Shown one piece after another: positions 11,390 to 23,103 of a stretch of DNA of 64,000 nucleotides. How positions within the stretch are numbered: position 1 is the stretch's first letter; every line of letters begins with the position of its first letter. The notes beneath the pieces are model-generated. The model saw only the letters and a program-made list of their open reading frames with translations. It was not told the DNA's origin and searched no databases. The translations under genes and the position numbers were made by a program. Source of the stretch: Cylindrotheca closterium (taxonomy: Eukaryota; Bacillariophyta; Bacillariophyceae; Bacillariales; Bacillariaceae). The DNA lies in NCBI GenBank assembly GCA_933822405.4, contig CAKOGP040001870.1, positions 62,001-126,000 on the forward strand, read 5' to 3'.

Positions 11390-12444
11390 TCAGAACTGCA
11401 CATTCACCTCCGAATCCTTTCGGTAGGTATGTCCATTGTGACCATAGACAGACATGTTGGCCTGCTTGAATATTTCGTGAAAGGTATCAGGAAAGTTGAG
11501 AGGTATCACCTTATGTCGATTGAGATTGAAGGACCAAAGTGGTTGGTCCCTCCAGGAATCCAATTCGAGCGAATAGCGGTCCCAAAAGGACTGGGATACC
11601 TTTTGAAAGGTCTTGGATTTTGGATTGTACCCGAGACAAGTATTGAGAAAGATCCTCATCTTTGGCGTCCAGCTGGGATCATTCTCCATCCAAGTCCAGG
11701 ATTTGTTGACATTGAGATAGGTATCCTTTCGAGACCGGCGAATGGCACGGAATTCGGCTGGAAGACCGGACCGATTCTTGGGGTGTGGGTATTGCATAAA
11801 GCCAGGACCATCATTCGCCTCCATTCGACTGGCAGCCTCCTCCCATAGCGAGATGTTCTTTGTAGGTTCAATGGTCGAATCGATGTAAAAGATCGCCCGG
11901 CACAGCTTCGTTATCCGGGGATACTTCCACGACAAGAACTTGCCATATCGAGAGTGGGTGATCCGACGACGATAGGTAAAATCTGTCACCACCTTTTCCC
12001 ATCCAGGAGTTTCCCATTGCGTTTCCTTCAAGTTGGTAAAGAGGAAAAACTTAAAAGGCCATTTGTAGCTTGTCATGTCGGGCAATGGATCCATGACGGT
12101 TTCGTTCAACGCGTAACTGGCAGTGACAAAACAAATGGCCTGTGATTGTGATGGGAGTGTTTGGTAGTAGCTCGTTCCCTGACCGAATCGACTGCTGGAA
12201 GAATCCAAGAATTGTTGTAGCAAAGTTTCTGAAGCTTTTATCGAGTCTGATGCCACCTATAGTAAATGGCGGTGTGCAAAAGAAAAATTAAGCGTGAGGC
12301 AATGGAACGTTATTGAACATCATTAGAATGAATAATTAAGCGAAGTTGAGAATACCAGCTTACATGCATATTGTGGAATGTTGTCGTCAGCACGACAAGG
12401 AACGTCAGCAGTCCGACAATCTTGAGACTTTGGTCAGTATTCAT
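11390..12444 (-). CDS. Type II membrane glycosyltransferase-like protein, two exons
   Basis: Exon 1 is 12364-12444 (27 codons from the ATG at 12444), intron 12257-12363 (107 bp, GTAAGC donor, TATAG acceptor, phase 0), exon 2 11390-12256; total 315 residues. Exon 1 encodes a signal anchor (IVGLLTFLVVLTTTF), so the rest would face the Golgi/ER lumen. Exon 2 starts with GTG read as valine, not as initiator. It has the pattern of DUF616/TOD1-type glycosyltransferase-like domains: a first strand (ICFVTASYA), FKFFLFTN, KFLSWKYPRITKLCRAIFYID and a late DQPLWSFNL. Several NxS/T sites are present. Catalytic residues cannot be assigned, so enzyme activity is inferred from family pattern; another GT-A-like family is possible. 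Confidence 0.6.
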
Positions 12445-12886
12445 CGTTGCTTCATTTGTGCATTTGTTGGTTACGTAGTGTTGACTGTGGGTATAGTGCT
12501 GTCACTTTGAACTCATCTGTCATGGGTACCAGATTGAATGTTGCGCTCTGCGTTGGTCACATGGGTCAAATGGATGTAGTCGGGGGAAATAACTAGGGGG
12601 GAGAGAGCTTCTGTATCACAGTAGTATCATATTGTACGGTATGCGAGGCATAATCAATCTATCTTCAAAAAAGCAGCGTCCTTAAAATCTACCGGTACCC
12701 CTCCCCTTTCTTGTTTCGTCTGGTGTTCGTCCGCAAATGACACATCACATCAATAAAATCTTCAATCTCCCGCACATAGAATATGGTGGGTACGGGTATA
12801 TGCATTATCGTTGTCAATAACCAAACGTTCGAACGATCAGCGCAGCTGACCAAGCAAGCAACAAGGGCAAGAAGCAAACACAAAAG
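12445..12886. other. Intergenic region between glycosyltransferase-like gene and LRR relic
   Basis: Divergent upstream region of the membrane-protein gene (-) and the LRR relic (+). TACCGGTA at 12690-12697. No gene is seen. Confidence 0.5.
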
Positions 12887-14026
12887 ATGCAAAGGGATAA
12901 CGATAATATCTACGCAGCGAGGTTCAATCCAGCATTGACAGAGCTGGCAGATGATTGCTGCAAGAATGACAGTGTCTTGCGAGTGGCCATACCCTTCCCC
13001 CAAGATTGACAAAAGTCGGAGACCGCGCCTTTCGACTTTGCCAAGAGGTGACAGACATTAATCTGCCCCCCACAACTGAAACGATTGGCAATTTCTCATT
13101 TGAAGGTTGCAAAAAGTTGCCCCATGACTTCTTGCAGAATTTACCGGGGTTGAAAACGATCGGAGCGGGAGCTTTTAAAAGGATTGCTTTTCCATTCAAA
13201 GATTCACAATCCCTGCTACTATGAACTCCATGGGCATGTGCATCTTTGCAGAATTTGGTGAATTCAACTTGGAAGCAAGGTTTTTTTCTCCGAAGGTTCA
13301 AATATGAGATTGTTCGCATCTGAGGGTTCTGTCGCATCTGAGGGTTCTGCCGCATCTTTTTATGCGTTTCACCGTTTCGAAGGGTTTCTAATCCACGAAC
13401 TATGCTACTGCGCATCTACCACCAGCGTCGAGCAACTGCGCGAAGCGATGCCTCTTGCTTTAGCATTGGAACTGCCCCTCCCCTTTCACCTCCTCTTGTT
13501 GTCTGTTTCGCCTCGCCTCGATCTGCTCTTGGTGCTTTTGGAATTCTACCCACCCCCCGTCTTCGACTTGAAAACTTGCTACGAAAATTGCTTTGATTTT
13601 GATGGGGTCACAAGACACCGACCAGTGGATTATGTATTTTCCCGTTGGGACCTGTTGCCTGTTGCCTCAATACTTGCTCCAGACTGTTCTCCGAGTCTGG
13701 TTGGTGCGTCCAATGGAGCGCCATACTGAAAACTACCAGCAGCCTGGCTGGGGTCATCCCTCCTGGAAGCAAGGCTCGAGCCGATGAGATTGCTGCCTAA
13801 GCGGACAAGATGCGACGCAATCGCTTGTTGACCGACGCTCTTGTTAGATTCATTCGGACAGAATGAAAAAGGTGAGGCTATGTCACGCTTGGAGCTGGCC
13901 GTATGGAAATCGAAAATGTCGTCTTTTTCATTGGAGGAGGATCGAGAGCAAGCCTTCCAACAATGTGGTGCCGGCATTGTGCTCCAGAACGTCGATTCTT
14001 TCCTTGGCCAATCCTTGCGTTTTTGA
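12887..14026 (+). pseudogene. Decayed BspA-type leucine-rich-repeat gene
   Basis: Starts at ATG 12887 (MQRDNDNIYAARFNPALTEL) and runs in frame to about 13000, where the frame shifts by one base; LRR_5 repeats then continue in another frame to 13224 (RLTKVGDRAFRLCQEV, TIGNFSFEGCKKL, LKTIGAGAFKRI). The middle part (13225-13750) has no clear domain and includes a short GAGGGTTCTGYCGCATCT duplication. The end (about 13841-14026) encodes a tail resembling those I associate with diatom BspA-type proteins: LELAVWKSKM followed by FQQCGAGIVLQNVDSFL. A stop interrupts the frame just before this tail. In intact relatives such proteins have IG..AF..C..L repeats. Frameshift plus stop indicate a pseudogene; an unusually spliced gene is less likely. 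Confidence 0.6.
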
Positions 14027-14641
14027 ATGAATGAATGACTGAAACAGACAGTAAATATTTGTTCTTGGAACGAGCTATGCTGCCATTTTTGTTCTACACA
14101 TGAAATGCTCATAGCAGTATTGAAATAGTAGCAATGGCAACGATGACGCCCAACAGCAGCGCTAGCAATATAATATGTTTCCTAGCCTGGTACAGTAACC
14201 TTTCAGATCCGCCAAATACTATTCTTCATATACCGGTATCATTGTGCGTGCGGTCTCAATGCAAAATAGAGAAACGACAATGACTTTGAATTTACTTTTT
14301 AAATCTGTTTTTCGTTCACTGCTCCACAAGGTTGAGCATGACTTCGGAATCAATCAAAAGCTGAGCAACGAAGGTTGTATTTTCACCTTTTAAATTCAGT
14401 CCCTTTTTATAAAATATGAAGAAAAAACGAAACACCTTTTCATCTCTCTTTTCCGGTATCATTGATTGCGCCGTTCTTCAGCCCTTCTTTTTGTCCGGGA
14501 TGCGAAACGGATAAATCAAAGATATTTTAAAAAATATATATACCGTGCACGCCAACTGACAGATCGAAACTTTATCGTGCTTATCATCTCTCATAAAATT
14601 TCCGAAGCAAACGAGTTTTATTTTCATAGACATTTTCGAGG
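14027..14641. other. Intergenic, AT-rich upstream region of ArfGAP paralogue A
   Basis: No gene seen. TACCGGTA at 14231-14238. The bases just before the start codon (TTTTCGAGGATGAA) are repeated in front of paralogue B, so the two share a duplicated 5' region. Confidence 0.5.
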
Positions 14642-17123
14642 ATGAAGTTGAAAAGAGTCTTCAGGAAGAGGAAAAACATTGCCGAAAAGAGCCAAAAAGA
14701 GTTGTTTCACTCTTTGAATAAATTCCGAGAACAGGAAGCGAATCAGTCATGTTGTGATTGTGCTGTCCAGAATCCGGAATGGGCTGTGATTTTCATGTCA
14801 CCAACGTCGTCGTCACCGAGTACTTATTGTAATAGAAAGGGGGAGTCTGTTGGCATTTTTGTGTGCTATCAATGTTCAGTGGCACACAAGATGCTTGAAA
14901 TCTCTACCACTGAAATCAAAAGCGTCTCCGTTGGATACTGTAAGTCATGAATTCGCAACAACGAAAGCTACCTATCATTTTAGAAGGGAAAAAAAAAAGC
15001 TCACTGTTTATTTTATTATCTAAACAAAACTAGGGAGTCAAAGTGATATCTTGGCGATGGAGTGGGGAGGCAACCGATGGGTTAATTCCGTTTACGAAGC
15101 CCAACTTGTCAAGAAGAGACTGTGTCAAAAGCCAACAGATTCATCGGAAATGTTGCAACGACAGGCATTCTGCCATCTCAAGTATGTGAAGCGATGGTAT
15201 TACTGCGAAGATATTCCTAAAGCGGTTAATGAGGACATGAAGGAAAAAGGTTCATCATTACATGGCGTCTCGTCTGTAAAGGAATCTCCCACCGTAACGC
15301 CGAAGAAATGGCAGAAACCAGTGAATACTTCCAAACTTGACGATGATTCTTGGTGGAAGCCACCAACGGATGATTCGTTCTCTACTTACACAACAGCTGC
15401 GAATTCAAGTTTTGGCTCGAATCACAGCAACCCTCGCAATGAAAGCCCAGCAAAAACTAGTTCCACATGGATGTCGTGGGATTCTCAGGATGAAGCAGAA
15501 GTGCCATCGTCAACCAAAAGGAGAACAACACGGCGCATGTCCACTGGCGACGTTGCGTTTGTTCCCCATGGTGAATTAGCAATACCTCCATCGACATCTT
15601 TGCCATACTCTAATAACATCAGTCACGGAAGCATTTCAGCCGGTGACAATGAGACTACACTGACTGCATCGTTGTGCTTTCCGGCCGACTCTTCCAAAAG
15701 ATCATCACTCACACCGAGTAGAGCTCGACAGCAGCGGCGTTCCTCGGTCTGTTCATCCTTTGCTGCTCCCACCAATCCTTCTGAATCACATGATCTAGGC
15801 AGGCATGGTAATGGCGGCTCTCCGATCAAAAATGGTAGTGCTAGGCCATCGCCACAAAAGCCAAGGGCAGTACGGCGTGCATCAATCAATGGCTTGGAGC
15901 TGGTTCCGATAGATGAATCAGCAATCTCCTCTACAAGATCATCACACACACGAAGTCGACCTCGACGACGGCGTTCCTCTATTGGTTCACCCTTTGCTGC
16001 TCCCACCAATCCTTCTGAGACAGATGATCTAGTCAGATATGGTTATGGCGGCTCTTCGAGCAACAATCACAGTGCTTGGCTTTCACCACAAAAGGCAAGG
16101 GCAGTACGGCGTGCATCAATCAGTGGCTCGGAGCCTATTCCGATGGATGAATTGGTCATTTCTTCCATAAGATCATCTGACACACACAGTCGAACTCGAC
16201 AGCAGCGGCGTTCCTCTATTGGCTCATCCTTTGCTGCTCACACTGATCCTTCCGAGGCACATGATTTAGACAAACATGGAAATGCCGGCTCTTCGAATAA
16301 AAATGGTAGTGCTGGGCCATCAACACAAGAGCCAAAGCCAAGGGCATTACGCCGTTCGTTAATCAGTGGCAAGGAGCCGGTTATTCCGATGGACGAATCA
16401 CACATTTCCTCCATAAGATCATCACGCACACCAAGTCGACCTCGGCAGCAGCGGCGTTCCTCGATTGGTTCACCCTTTGCTGCTCCCAATAATCGTTTTG
16501 AAACACATGATCTAGGCAGACATGGCCATGGCGGCTCTTCGAACAACAATGGCAGTGCTAGAACTTCACCACAAAAGGCAAGGGCAGTACGCCGTTCGTC
16601 AATCAGTGGCACGGGGCCGGTTCCGATGGACGAATCACCCATTTCCTCCTTAAGATCATCACGCACACCCAGTCGACCTCGACGACGGCGCCATTCCTCG
16701 ATCGGTTCATCCTTTGCTGCTCCCGCTGCTCAATCCGATGCACATGATTTTGAAAAACATGATAATCGCGGCTCTTCGAACAAAAATGGAAGTGCTGGGC
16801 CAACGAAACAAAAGCCAAAGCCAAGGGCAGTACGGCGTGCATCAAGCAGTGGCTCGGAGCCTGTTCCGATGGATGAATTGGTCATTTCTTCCATAAGATC
16901 ATCTGACACACATAGTCGAACTCGACAGCAGCGGCGTTCCTCTATTGGCTCATCCTTTGCTGCTCCCACCAATCCTTCTGAATCCCATGATCTTATCAGA
17001 CAAGGACATGTACATGGCGGATCTCCGAACAAAAATGGTAGTTCTGGACCTTCACCACAAAAGGCAACGGCAGTATGGCGTGCATCAATCAATGGCTTGG
17101 AGCCTGTTCCGATAGATGAATAA
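14642..17123 (+). CDS. ArfGAP-domain protein with six RRxS repeats, paralogue A (C-terminally shortened)
   Basis: Exon 1 is 14642-14939, intron 14940-15033 (94 bp, GTAAGT/AG), exon 2 15034-17123; 795 residues. The ArfGAP domain spans both exons: C37-x2-C40 and C75-x2-C78 of the zinc finger with an x34 spacer instead of the usual x16, NPEWAV, GIFVCYQCSVAHKM, then Trp at the splice junction, GGNRWVNSVYEA and RQAFCHLKYVKRWYY. The arginine finger of ArfGAPs (CX2CX4R) is Lys83 here. From about 15706 six repeats of about 75 residues follow, each with QRRSSIGS-, SFAAPTNPSE-, RAVRRASISG- and PMDE-like motifs. The frame stops at TAA inside the seventh unit's first motif (GATGAATAA where other units have GATGAATCA), so the conserved C terminus of B and C is missing. 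ArfGAPs act on Arf GTPases at membranes; this one is probably not catalytic. Confidence 0.82.
15706..17122 (+). repeat. Six tandem repeats of about 225-235 bp coding for RRxS units
   Basis: Six units in register, each encoding about 75 residues that begin with SIRSSxTxSRxRQQRRSSIGS and end with VRRASISGxEPVPMDE. The RRxS sites match the consensus of basophilic kinases such as PKA. Units differ at many positions, so the array is not very recent, but units 2 and 6 share stretches almost unchanged. Confidence 0.85.
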
Positions 17124-18642
17124 CCAATGTCTCCATCCAAAAATTCACCTTCGACGTCAGAAAGTTGTTTCAAGATCTCATGGGCTAATGTCGTCACGTG
17201 TGGGAAGCAGTACTGCGACTGAAGAAACAAGTATCATGACACAAAAATGATCAAGGTCCCATTTCAGCTCTAAATGGGTTTCTTGACCGATGCCAATAGA
17301 CGGAAATAGAGAAGAAGTATCCATTTGGGTCCATGTGAATTGGTAGGAGGTTTTTGCAACACCATAGCAACATTAAAATAAGGCATGAGCTTCTGCATGA
17401 ACTCATTCATCTGCTGCTTCCAGATATCCTTGCCTTGAATCATTCGCCTCCTAGCATCAGTGCCGCATGGTCCTGGGTAGGTCGTCCAGAGATGTTTGCT
17501 GTAACGGCAATCATTCCGTCTCTTTCAACGATAGAAAAAGAGAATTTAAGGCTCCCAGCATGTCAATGGCTTTAGGCAATAGAAATTGGCAGTGGTACCT
17601 AGATAGCCATTCTTGCATGACCTTTTGTGCTACCAAATTTCCCTTCAATTCCTTGGTAATCGCATCGGCATCCCGCATTAAGCAAAGCTGCCCTGGGAAA
17701 AGAAGACGGGCCACTTTGCAGATTATATATTGAATGAAGATTTTCCTTTACCGTATGATGCCAATAAAAGGCCTATACGTAGGATGCTTCGTCTTTGGAT
17801 GAATATAGTTTTGTTAAAGTATGAAATGCAGAATATTGCCTTACACAAAAGATTCCAATGGAAAGCTTGGAGCAGGCACCCGCAACTTCTCTTATGCCAC
17901 GTTTGCCCAAGTTCGAACTCTTCATTGAGAAGTGATTTGCTTTCATTCATTCATCGGGCAAGTCTCATTTGGAACATTCTTTGCTTAAATTTCTGTGCAT
18001 ACCTCCACAACAGCAATACAGTAGTGCATTATTATTACTTTGTGGGTGTGCACGTGAAAACTGAGATGTACAGAACTGTACGGTGGGTTGGGTTTGGTGT
18101 TCGGGTGTCAACAATTAAAGCTATTTATTTCATTTTCGTGTAGCTCCGTGTCGCACCATGTCGCAGTTGACCGCGACCACCAAAGCCTTTTTGTTCCGAC
18201 TCATTCGACCGTTTGAATGTCATAGCTGATTCCCCGACTCGACTAAATTTTTCTTCTTCGTTTTCCCCACCATTTGCAGACCTTACCCTGTACATTTATA
18301 TACGGTATACTTGTTGATACTGAATGTAATTAATTTATAATATATAACGAATTGAGAATCTTCATCTCTGTGGGTATTTTTCAGTCGGTGAACTTCCAAG
18401 AACTTATCGGAAGTCTTGTTACGTTAAGCACCGGGCAACATTTGCAATAATTCTAAACGTGAAATTCGCCAGAGTGATCGCGCTATTCAAGAATAATCCC
18501 AATCTTCTGAAATCTTTTTCGAATCACATTTAACGCTGCTGACGAATATGACGATCAGATTTTGTGAAATTTGACTTTCATTTCTGAAGATCGAAACACT
18601 TCATCTATCTCTTTATTTCCAAAGCAAGAATCATTTTCGAGG
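17124..18642. other. Intergenic region with parts of a dispersed non-coding module
   Basis: After the premature stop of paralogue A no trace of the lost C terminus is visible. The block 17679-17721 (AAAGCTGCCC...GAAGACGGGCCACTTTGCAG) and the block 18037-18136 (TACTTTGTGGGTGTGCACGTG ... GTGTTCGGGTGTCA) are two halves of a module found elsewhere in the window, here in opposite orientations. Short frames lie around 17511-17714 on the minus strand but show no recognisable domain. Confidence 0.55.
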
Positions 18643-20847
18643 ATGAATATGAACATAGGGAACAGAGTCTTCAGGAAGAGGAAAAGCACTGCTGGAAGGA
18701 GCCAGAAAGAGTTGTTTCACTCATTGAACAAACTCCGAAAACAAGATGCGAATCAGTCATGTTGTGATTGTGGTGTCCAGAATCCGGAATGGGCTGTGAT
18801 TTTCATGTCGCCAACGTCGTCGTCGCCGAGTACTGCATGTAATAGAAAGGAGGAGTCTGTTGGCATTTTTCTGTGTTATCAATGCTCACTGGCACACAAG
18901 ATGCTTGGAATCTCCACCACTCAAATCAAAAGCGTCTCGGTCGGATCTTGTAAGTCATGGATTCTCAAAAAAGAAAGCTACCTATCATTTTAGAGAGAAA
19001 AAAAGCTCACTGTTTATTCTTGCATCTGATTAGGGGCTCACAATGATATCTTGGCGATGGAACGGGGAGGAAACTGCTGGGTCAATACAGTTTACGAAGC
19101 CCAACTTGTCAAGAAGAGACAGTGTCAAAAGCCAACAGATTCATCGGAAATGTTGCAACGACATGCGTTCTGCCATCTCAAGTACGTAAAGCGGTGGTAT
19201 TACTGCGAAAATATGCCTAAAGCGGTTACAAAGGACACAAAAGACGGAGATTCGTCAATATATGCCGTCTCATCTGTAAAGGAATCTCCCTCCACAACGC
19301 CAAAGAACTGGGAAGAACCAGTTGATTTTTCCAAACTTGACGGTGATCCTTGGTGGGAGCCATCGACTGATGATTCTTTCGCTACTTCCACAACAGCTGC
19401 GAATTCAAGTTTTGACTCGAATCACAGTAGACCTAGCAATATAAGCTCTTCAAATAACAGTTCCACATGTGTGTCGTCGGATTCTCCTCGGGGTGAAGTG
19501 TCTTCGCCACCCAGAAGAAGAGCGACAAGGCGCATGTCCACGGGCGGTATTGCGTTTGTACCCAATGGTGAATCCGCAATGCCTCCATCGGCATTTTTGG
19601 GGCACTCTAATGACCTCAGTCATGGAGGCATTTCAGCAGGTGACAATGCAACAATATCGCCCTCATCCTTATGGTCTTCAGCCGTCTCTTCTATAAGATC
19701 ACCAGGCACACCAAGTCGAAGTCGGCAACAGCGGCGTTGCTCGATTGACTCATCTTTCGCCGCTCCCATCAATTCGCCTGAATCACGTTTCGACAGACAT
19801 AGCCATATTGGCCCCTCAAAGAACAATGGTAATGATGGGCCTTCACCGCAAAAGGCAAGAGCAGTACGTCGCTCGTCAATGAGTGGTAGGGAGCCGGTTC
19901 AAACGGATGAGTCCGCCATCTCTTCCATGAGATCACCAGGCACTCCGAGTCGACGTCGACAGCAGCGCCGCTCCTCGATTGGTTCATCCTTCGCGGCTAC
20001 CACCAATCCTTCTGAATCACATGATCTAGGCAGACTTGGAAATGACGGCTCTTCGAACAACCATGGTAGCTCTGGGCCTTCGTTGCAAAGGCCAAGGGCA
20101 GCTCGGCGTGCGTCAACGAGTGGCTCGGAGCCTGTTCCGATGGATGAATGGGTCATCTCCTCCATGAGATCACCAGGCTCACCAAGTCGACGTCGGCAAC
20201 ACCGCCGCTCCTCGATTGGAGGTGCATTTCCAAGCAGCTACAGTACTCCTTCACAACCATCCGTTAATCCACGTCTTACGCTGACCCTACCGGGAAAAGG
20301 TTTGGATATGGCACACAATACAAAGAAACCAGCTAGACGTTTCTCTCTCCCCGATTTCATCGATGATGATTTCATTGACTCGGTTGTTGTCAAGCCACAA
20401 GTGATTGATATGGAGATGAGCTCCAGATCGTTCGGTTTCCATGATCCGTCCACTTCCAATGAACCACGCACCCATCAACGGCATCGAAATTCCATATCAA
20501 AGGTCTCTCAAGCAGGAGGACTCGTCCCCCAACCCGATCGTGAAATAGCCAGGCCTTGCACTATCCGTGACCGTCGACGGGGTTCCATTTCGAATACTTC
20601 TCAAGGAGCTGCATCACGTACCAATCCACGCCAAATGCGTCGAGCTTCTATATCAGGACCCGCCATCAAGCCTGACGATGCAATCACCGCAAGTGCTCCG
20701 CGTCAACGACGTCGAGGCTCCATTAATGCTTATTCTCAAGGACTCACTTATTTACATCCCAATGGTGACACCACCCAAAGACAAAGTTTGGCGTTCCTGA
20801 GAGAAAGTCTTGGAACAATGAATGCTTCGGAAGCACCCAAATGGTAG
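18643..20847 (+). CDS. ArfGAP-domain protein with about two RRxS repeats, paralogue B
   Basis: Exon 1 is 18643-18949, intron 18950-19033 (84 bp), exon 2 19034-20847; 706 residues. ATG 18643 is chosen because RVFRKRKSTAGRSQKELF aligns with paralogue A; the frame is open 24 codons further upstream. Zinc ligands are C40/C43 and C78/C81; the arginine-finger position is Lys86 (CYQCSLAHKM). The junction Trp, GGNCWVNTVYEA and HLKYVKRWYY complete the domain. The middle holds two full RRxS repeats and a partial one (about 19690-20220). The C-terminal third is unique relative to A, with RRFSLPDFIDDDF, several QRRRGSI sites and a terminal SLAFLRESLG ending in APKW, which is shared with paralogue C. Likely a membrane-traffic regulator without GAP activity. 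Confidence 0.85.
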
Positions 20848-21275
20848 GTGACGGATTCTCATGGCATATGATAATCCTAGTATAGATACAATTTTGCTGT
20901 CTATATTATACGCATTGCATCCATTTTTTTTCATGTGCGCGTGTCATGAATCGACCGCAATACAGGAGTCTTGACTCCACGTACCGGTACGTTTACTATG
21001 AAAGGCACATTTCCATTTTTAATTATTGCATGAGGTACCTGCGGTACCGGTAGGGTGAAGATATCCTGCTGTACATAGATGTTCAAAAGAGACCGGCCAT
21101 AGTCTCCTCTTTTGTTTGTTTGCCACAATTAACACGAGACTCATGACAGACACAAAAATAGGCCTTGACATTTATTGATCAGACGAGACTCACTCGTCGT
21201 GGTTGAAAAAATCGAAAAATCAGAAAATTCCTTTTCATTTTCCGAAGCAATAGGTTTTCGAGTAGAATCATCATC
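20848..21275. other. Intergenic region between ArfGAP paralogues B and C
   Basis: No gene. Two TACCGGTA palindromes at 20982 and 21045, the second within GCGGTACCGGTAG. Promoter region of paralogue C. Confidence 0.5.
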
Positions 21276-23103
21276 ATGAAGCGGGCGTTTGGAAGAAAGA
21301 CGAATGCAACTGGCAAGAGTCAAAGAGAGTTGTTTCAATGCTTGAACAAGCTCCAACAAAAAGAAGCGAATCAATCATGTTGTGATTGCGGCGTCCAAGA
21401 TCCTGAGTGGGCGGTGATTTTCAAAAAGAACTCAGCATCTTCATCGTCTCGTGGAAACATCCGAAACGAAGACCATCCAGAACCGTCCATTGGAGCCTTC
21501 GTGTGTTATGCATGTTCAGTGGCGCACAAAATGCTTGCAATTCCTACCACCGAGATCAAGAGCATCTCTGTTGGATCTTGTAAGTTGGACGAAGTATGAT
21601 TGTTTTATTTATTGTTGTGAGCGTACGACCTCACCTCAAACTCATGTTTTATATTTCTTCTTTACTGTAGGGACACATTCTGATGTCTTGGCAATGGAAA
21701 GGGGAGGGAATCAATGGGTCAATGCTCTCTATGAAGCTGATCTTGTCAAGAAAAAGGGCCAAAAACCAACGGAAGCTTCAGAAATGTTGCGGCGACAAGC
21801 ATTTTGTCATCTAAAGTACGTGAGGTTGTGGTATTATGCCGACGAGAATTCTGAGACGCCTGCAGATGAGACATCAGATGATGAATTGTTAGACTTCGTC
21901 ACTTCCAGATCAGAAAGGCAGACCAGGACGGTGTCTCCCCCTTCAATCCCTGAGAACTGGGAGAAACCACAAATCGTGTCGACACATGATGACGATCCCT
22001 GGTGGGAGCCACCGAACGACGCATCGATAGCCACTTTGACCACTGTCGCCGATTCACTTTATGGCTCGAGTCAGAGCCGGCTTAGTTTTGGTACCGCTCT
22101 CAGCAACGGCCCTGGTTGGTCTTCACATTCCAGACTTAGCTATGGCAGCTCAACAAACAGTGCTGGTTGGTCGTCTCATTCGAGACTTGGCCATGGTGGT
22201 GGTGGCCCAATCCTTTCGTCTCATTCCCGGGCTTCGCTAGGATCAATAACACCAACAGCAAAAGCATCTCGACGTCTGTCAACGGGTGGCATGGAAATTG
22301 TTTTGCCCGATGCATTGGCAGTGGCACCGTCGCCCTCTCCAGTGGGATTTTCTCCCATGAGATCACCACCAGGCACACCAAGACAAAGGCGGCAACGCCG
22401 CCGTTCTTCCATGGAGGGAAGGAAGCAATTTAGCAATGGCTCTCTTTCGAAACCATCCATCAATCCTCGTGTCTCGGTGAAGTTATCAGAAACAGCAGCG
22501 CTGGACTTGAACTCATCTCCTCAAATAAGGAAGATGCGACCGAGGATGGCATCACGGCAATTATCGCTTCCAGAAAGAGTGGCAATGCCGCAAGAGGCTA
22601 TGGAGGAGTTCCCACATTTGCCCAAAGAATCTTGGACTTCGCCAAAAACCAAGACTTTGACTTCGCCTCGACAAACAAGATCCGCCCATCGCCGCACAAG
22701 AAGTATTCTAGAAAAGGCACCCCCCAGCAGACGCAATTCTCTCCCCGACTTCTTTTTGGAAATGAATGAATCAATGGGCGAGACTAGTGGTAAGAGTGGT
22801 CGCTTGAATTACAATCATGACGATGATGATTGCAGTGACTTTGCTGTGCAACAAAAGCAACGCTACATTCATCAGGAGATTCAATCCACACCCCGCGTAT
22901 CTCATTCCAAACCACGCAGCAACCGTCGACAACGCCGGAATTCCATTTCAGAGACTATTTCAACTGGCCAGGGGCTAATTGTTTACAAACCGAGTACTGA
23001 ATTCTCTTCGGGTAGTACAAATGGCAGCAACAAGAGACGACAAAGTTTGCAATTTCTTCGAGAGAGTCTTGGTCCGCTGGATTCCGATGCACCCAAGTGG
23101 TAG
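21276..23103 (+). CDS. ArfGAP-domain protein with one partial RRxS unit, paralogue C
   Basis: Exon 1 is 21276-21579, intron 21580-21670 (91 bp, GTAAGT/AG), exon 2 21671-23103; 578 residues. Zinc ligands are C35/C38 and C77/C80 with an even longer spacer (x38); the finger position is Lys85 (CYACSVAHKM). The second exon gives Trp, GGNQWVNALYEA, KKGQKPTEASEMLRRQAF and HLKYVRLWYY. The repeat region is replaced by Gly/Ser-rich SHSRLS-type units and a single RQRRQRRRSSME site; the C-terminal part has RRNSLPDFF (compare RRFSLPDFI in B) and ends SLQFLRESLG...APKW. With its short repeat region it may represent the ancestral layout. Confidence 0.87.

Noticed and set aside
13304..13729. 141-codon plus-strand frame in the LRR relic
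   Set aside because: Leu/Pro-rich random-looking translation with doubled short repeats; better explained as decayed intermediate sequence.
17354..18143. Short frames between ArfGAP paralogues A and B as genes
   Set aside because: They overlap blocks of the dispersed module and show no domain or consistent frame.
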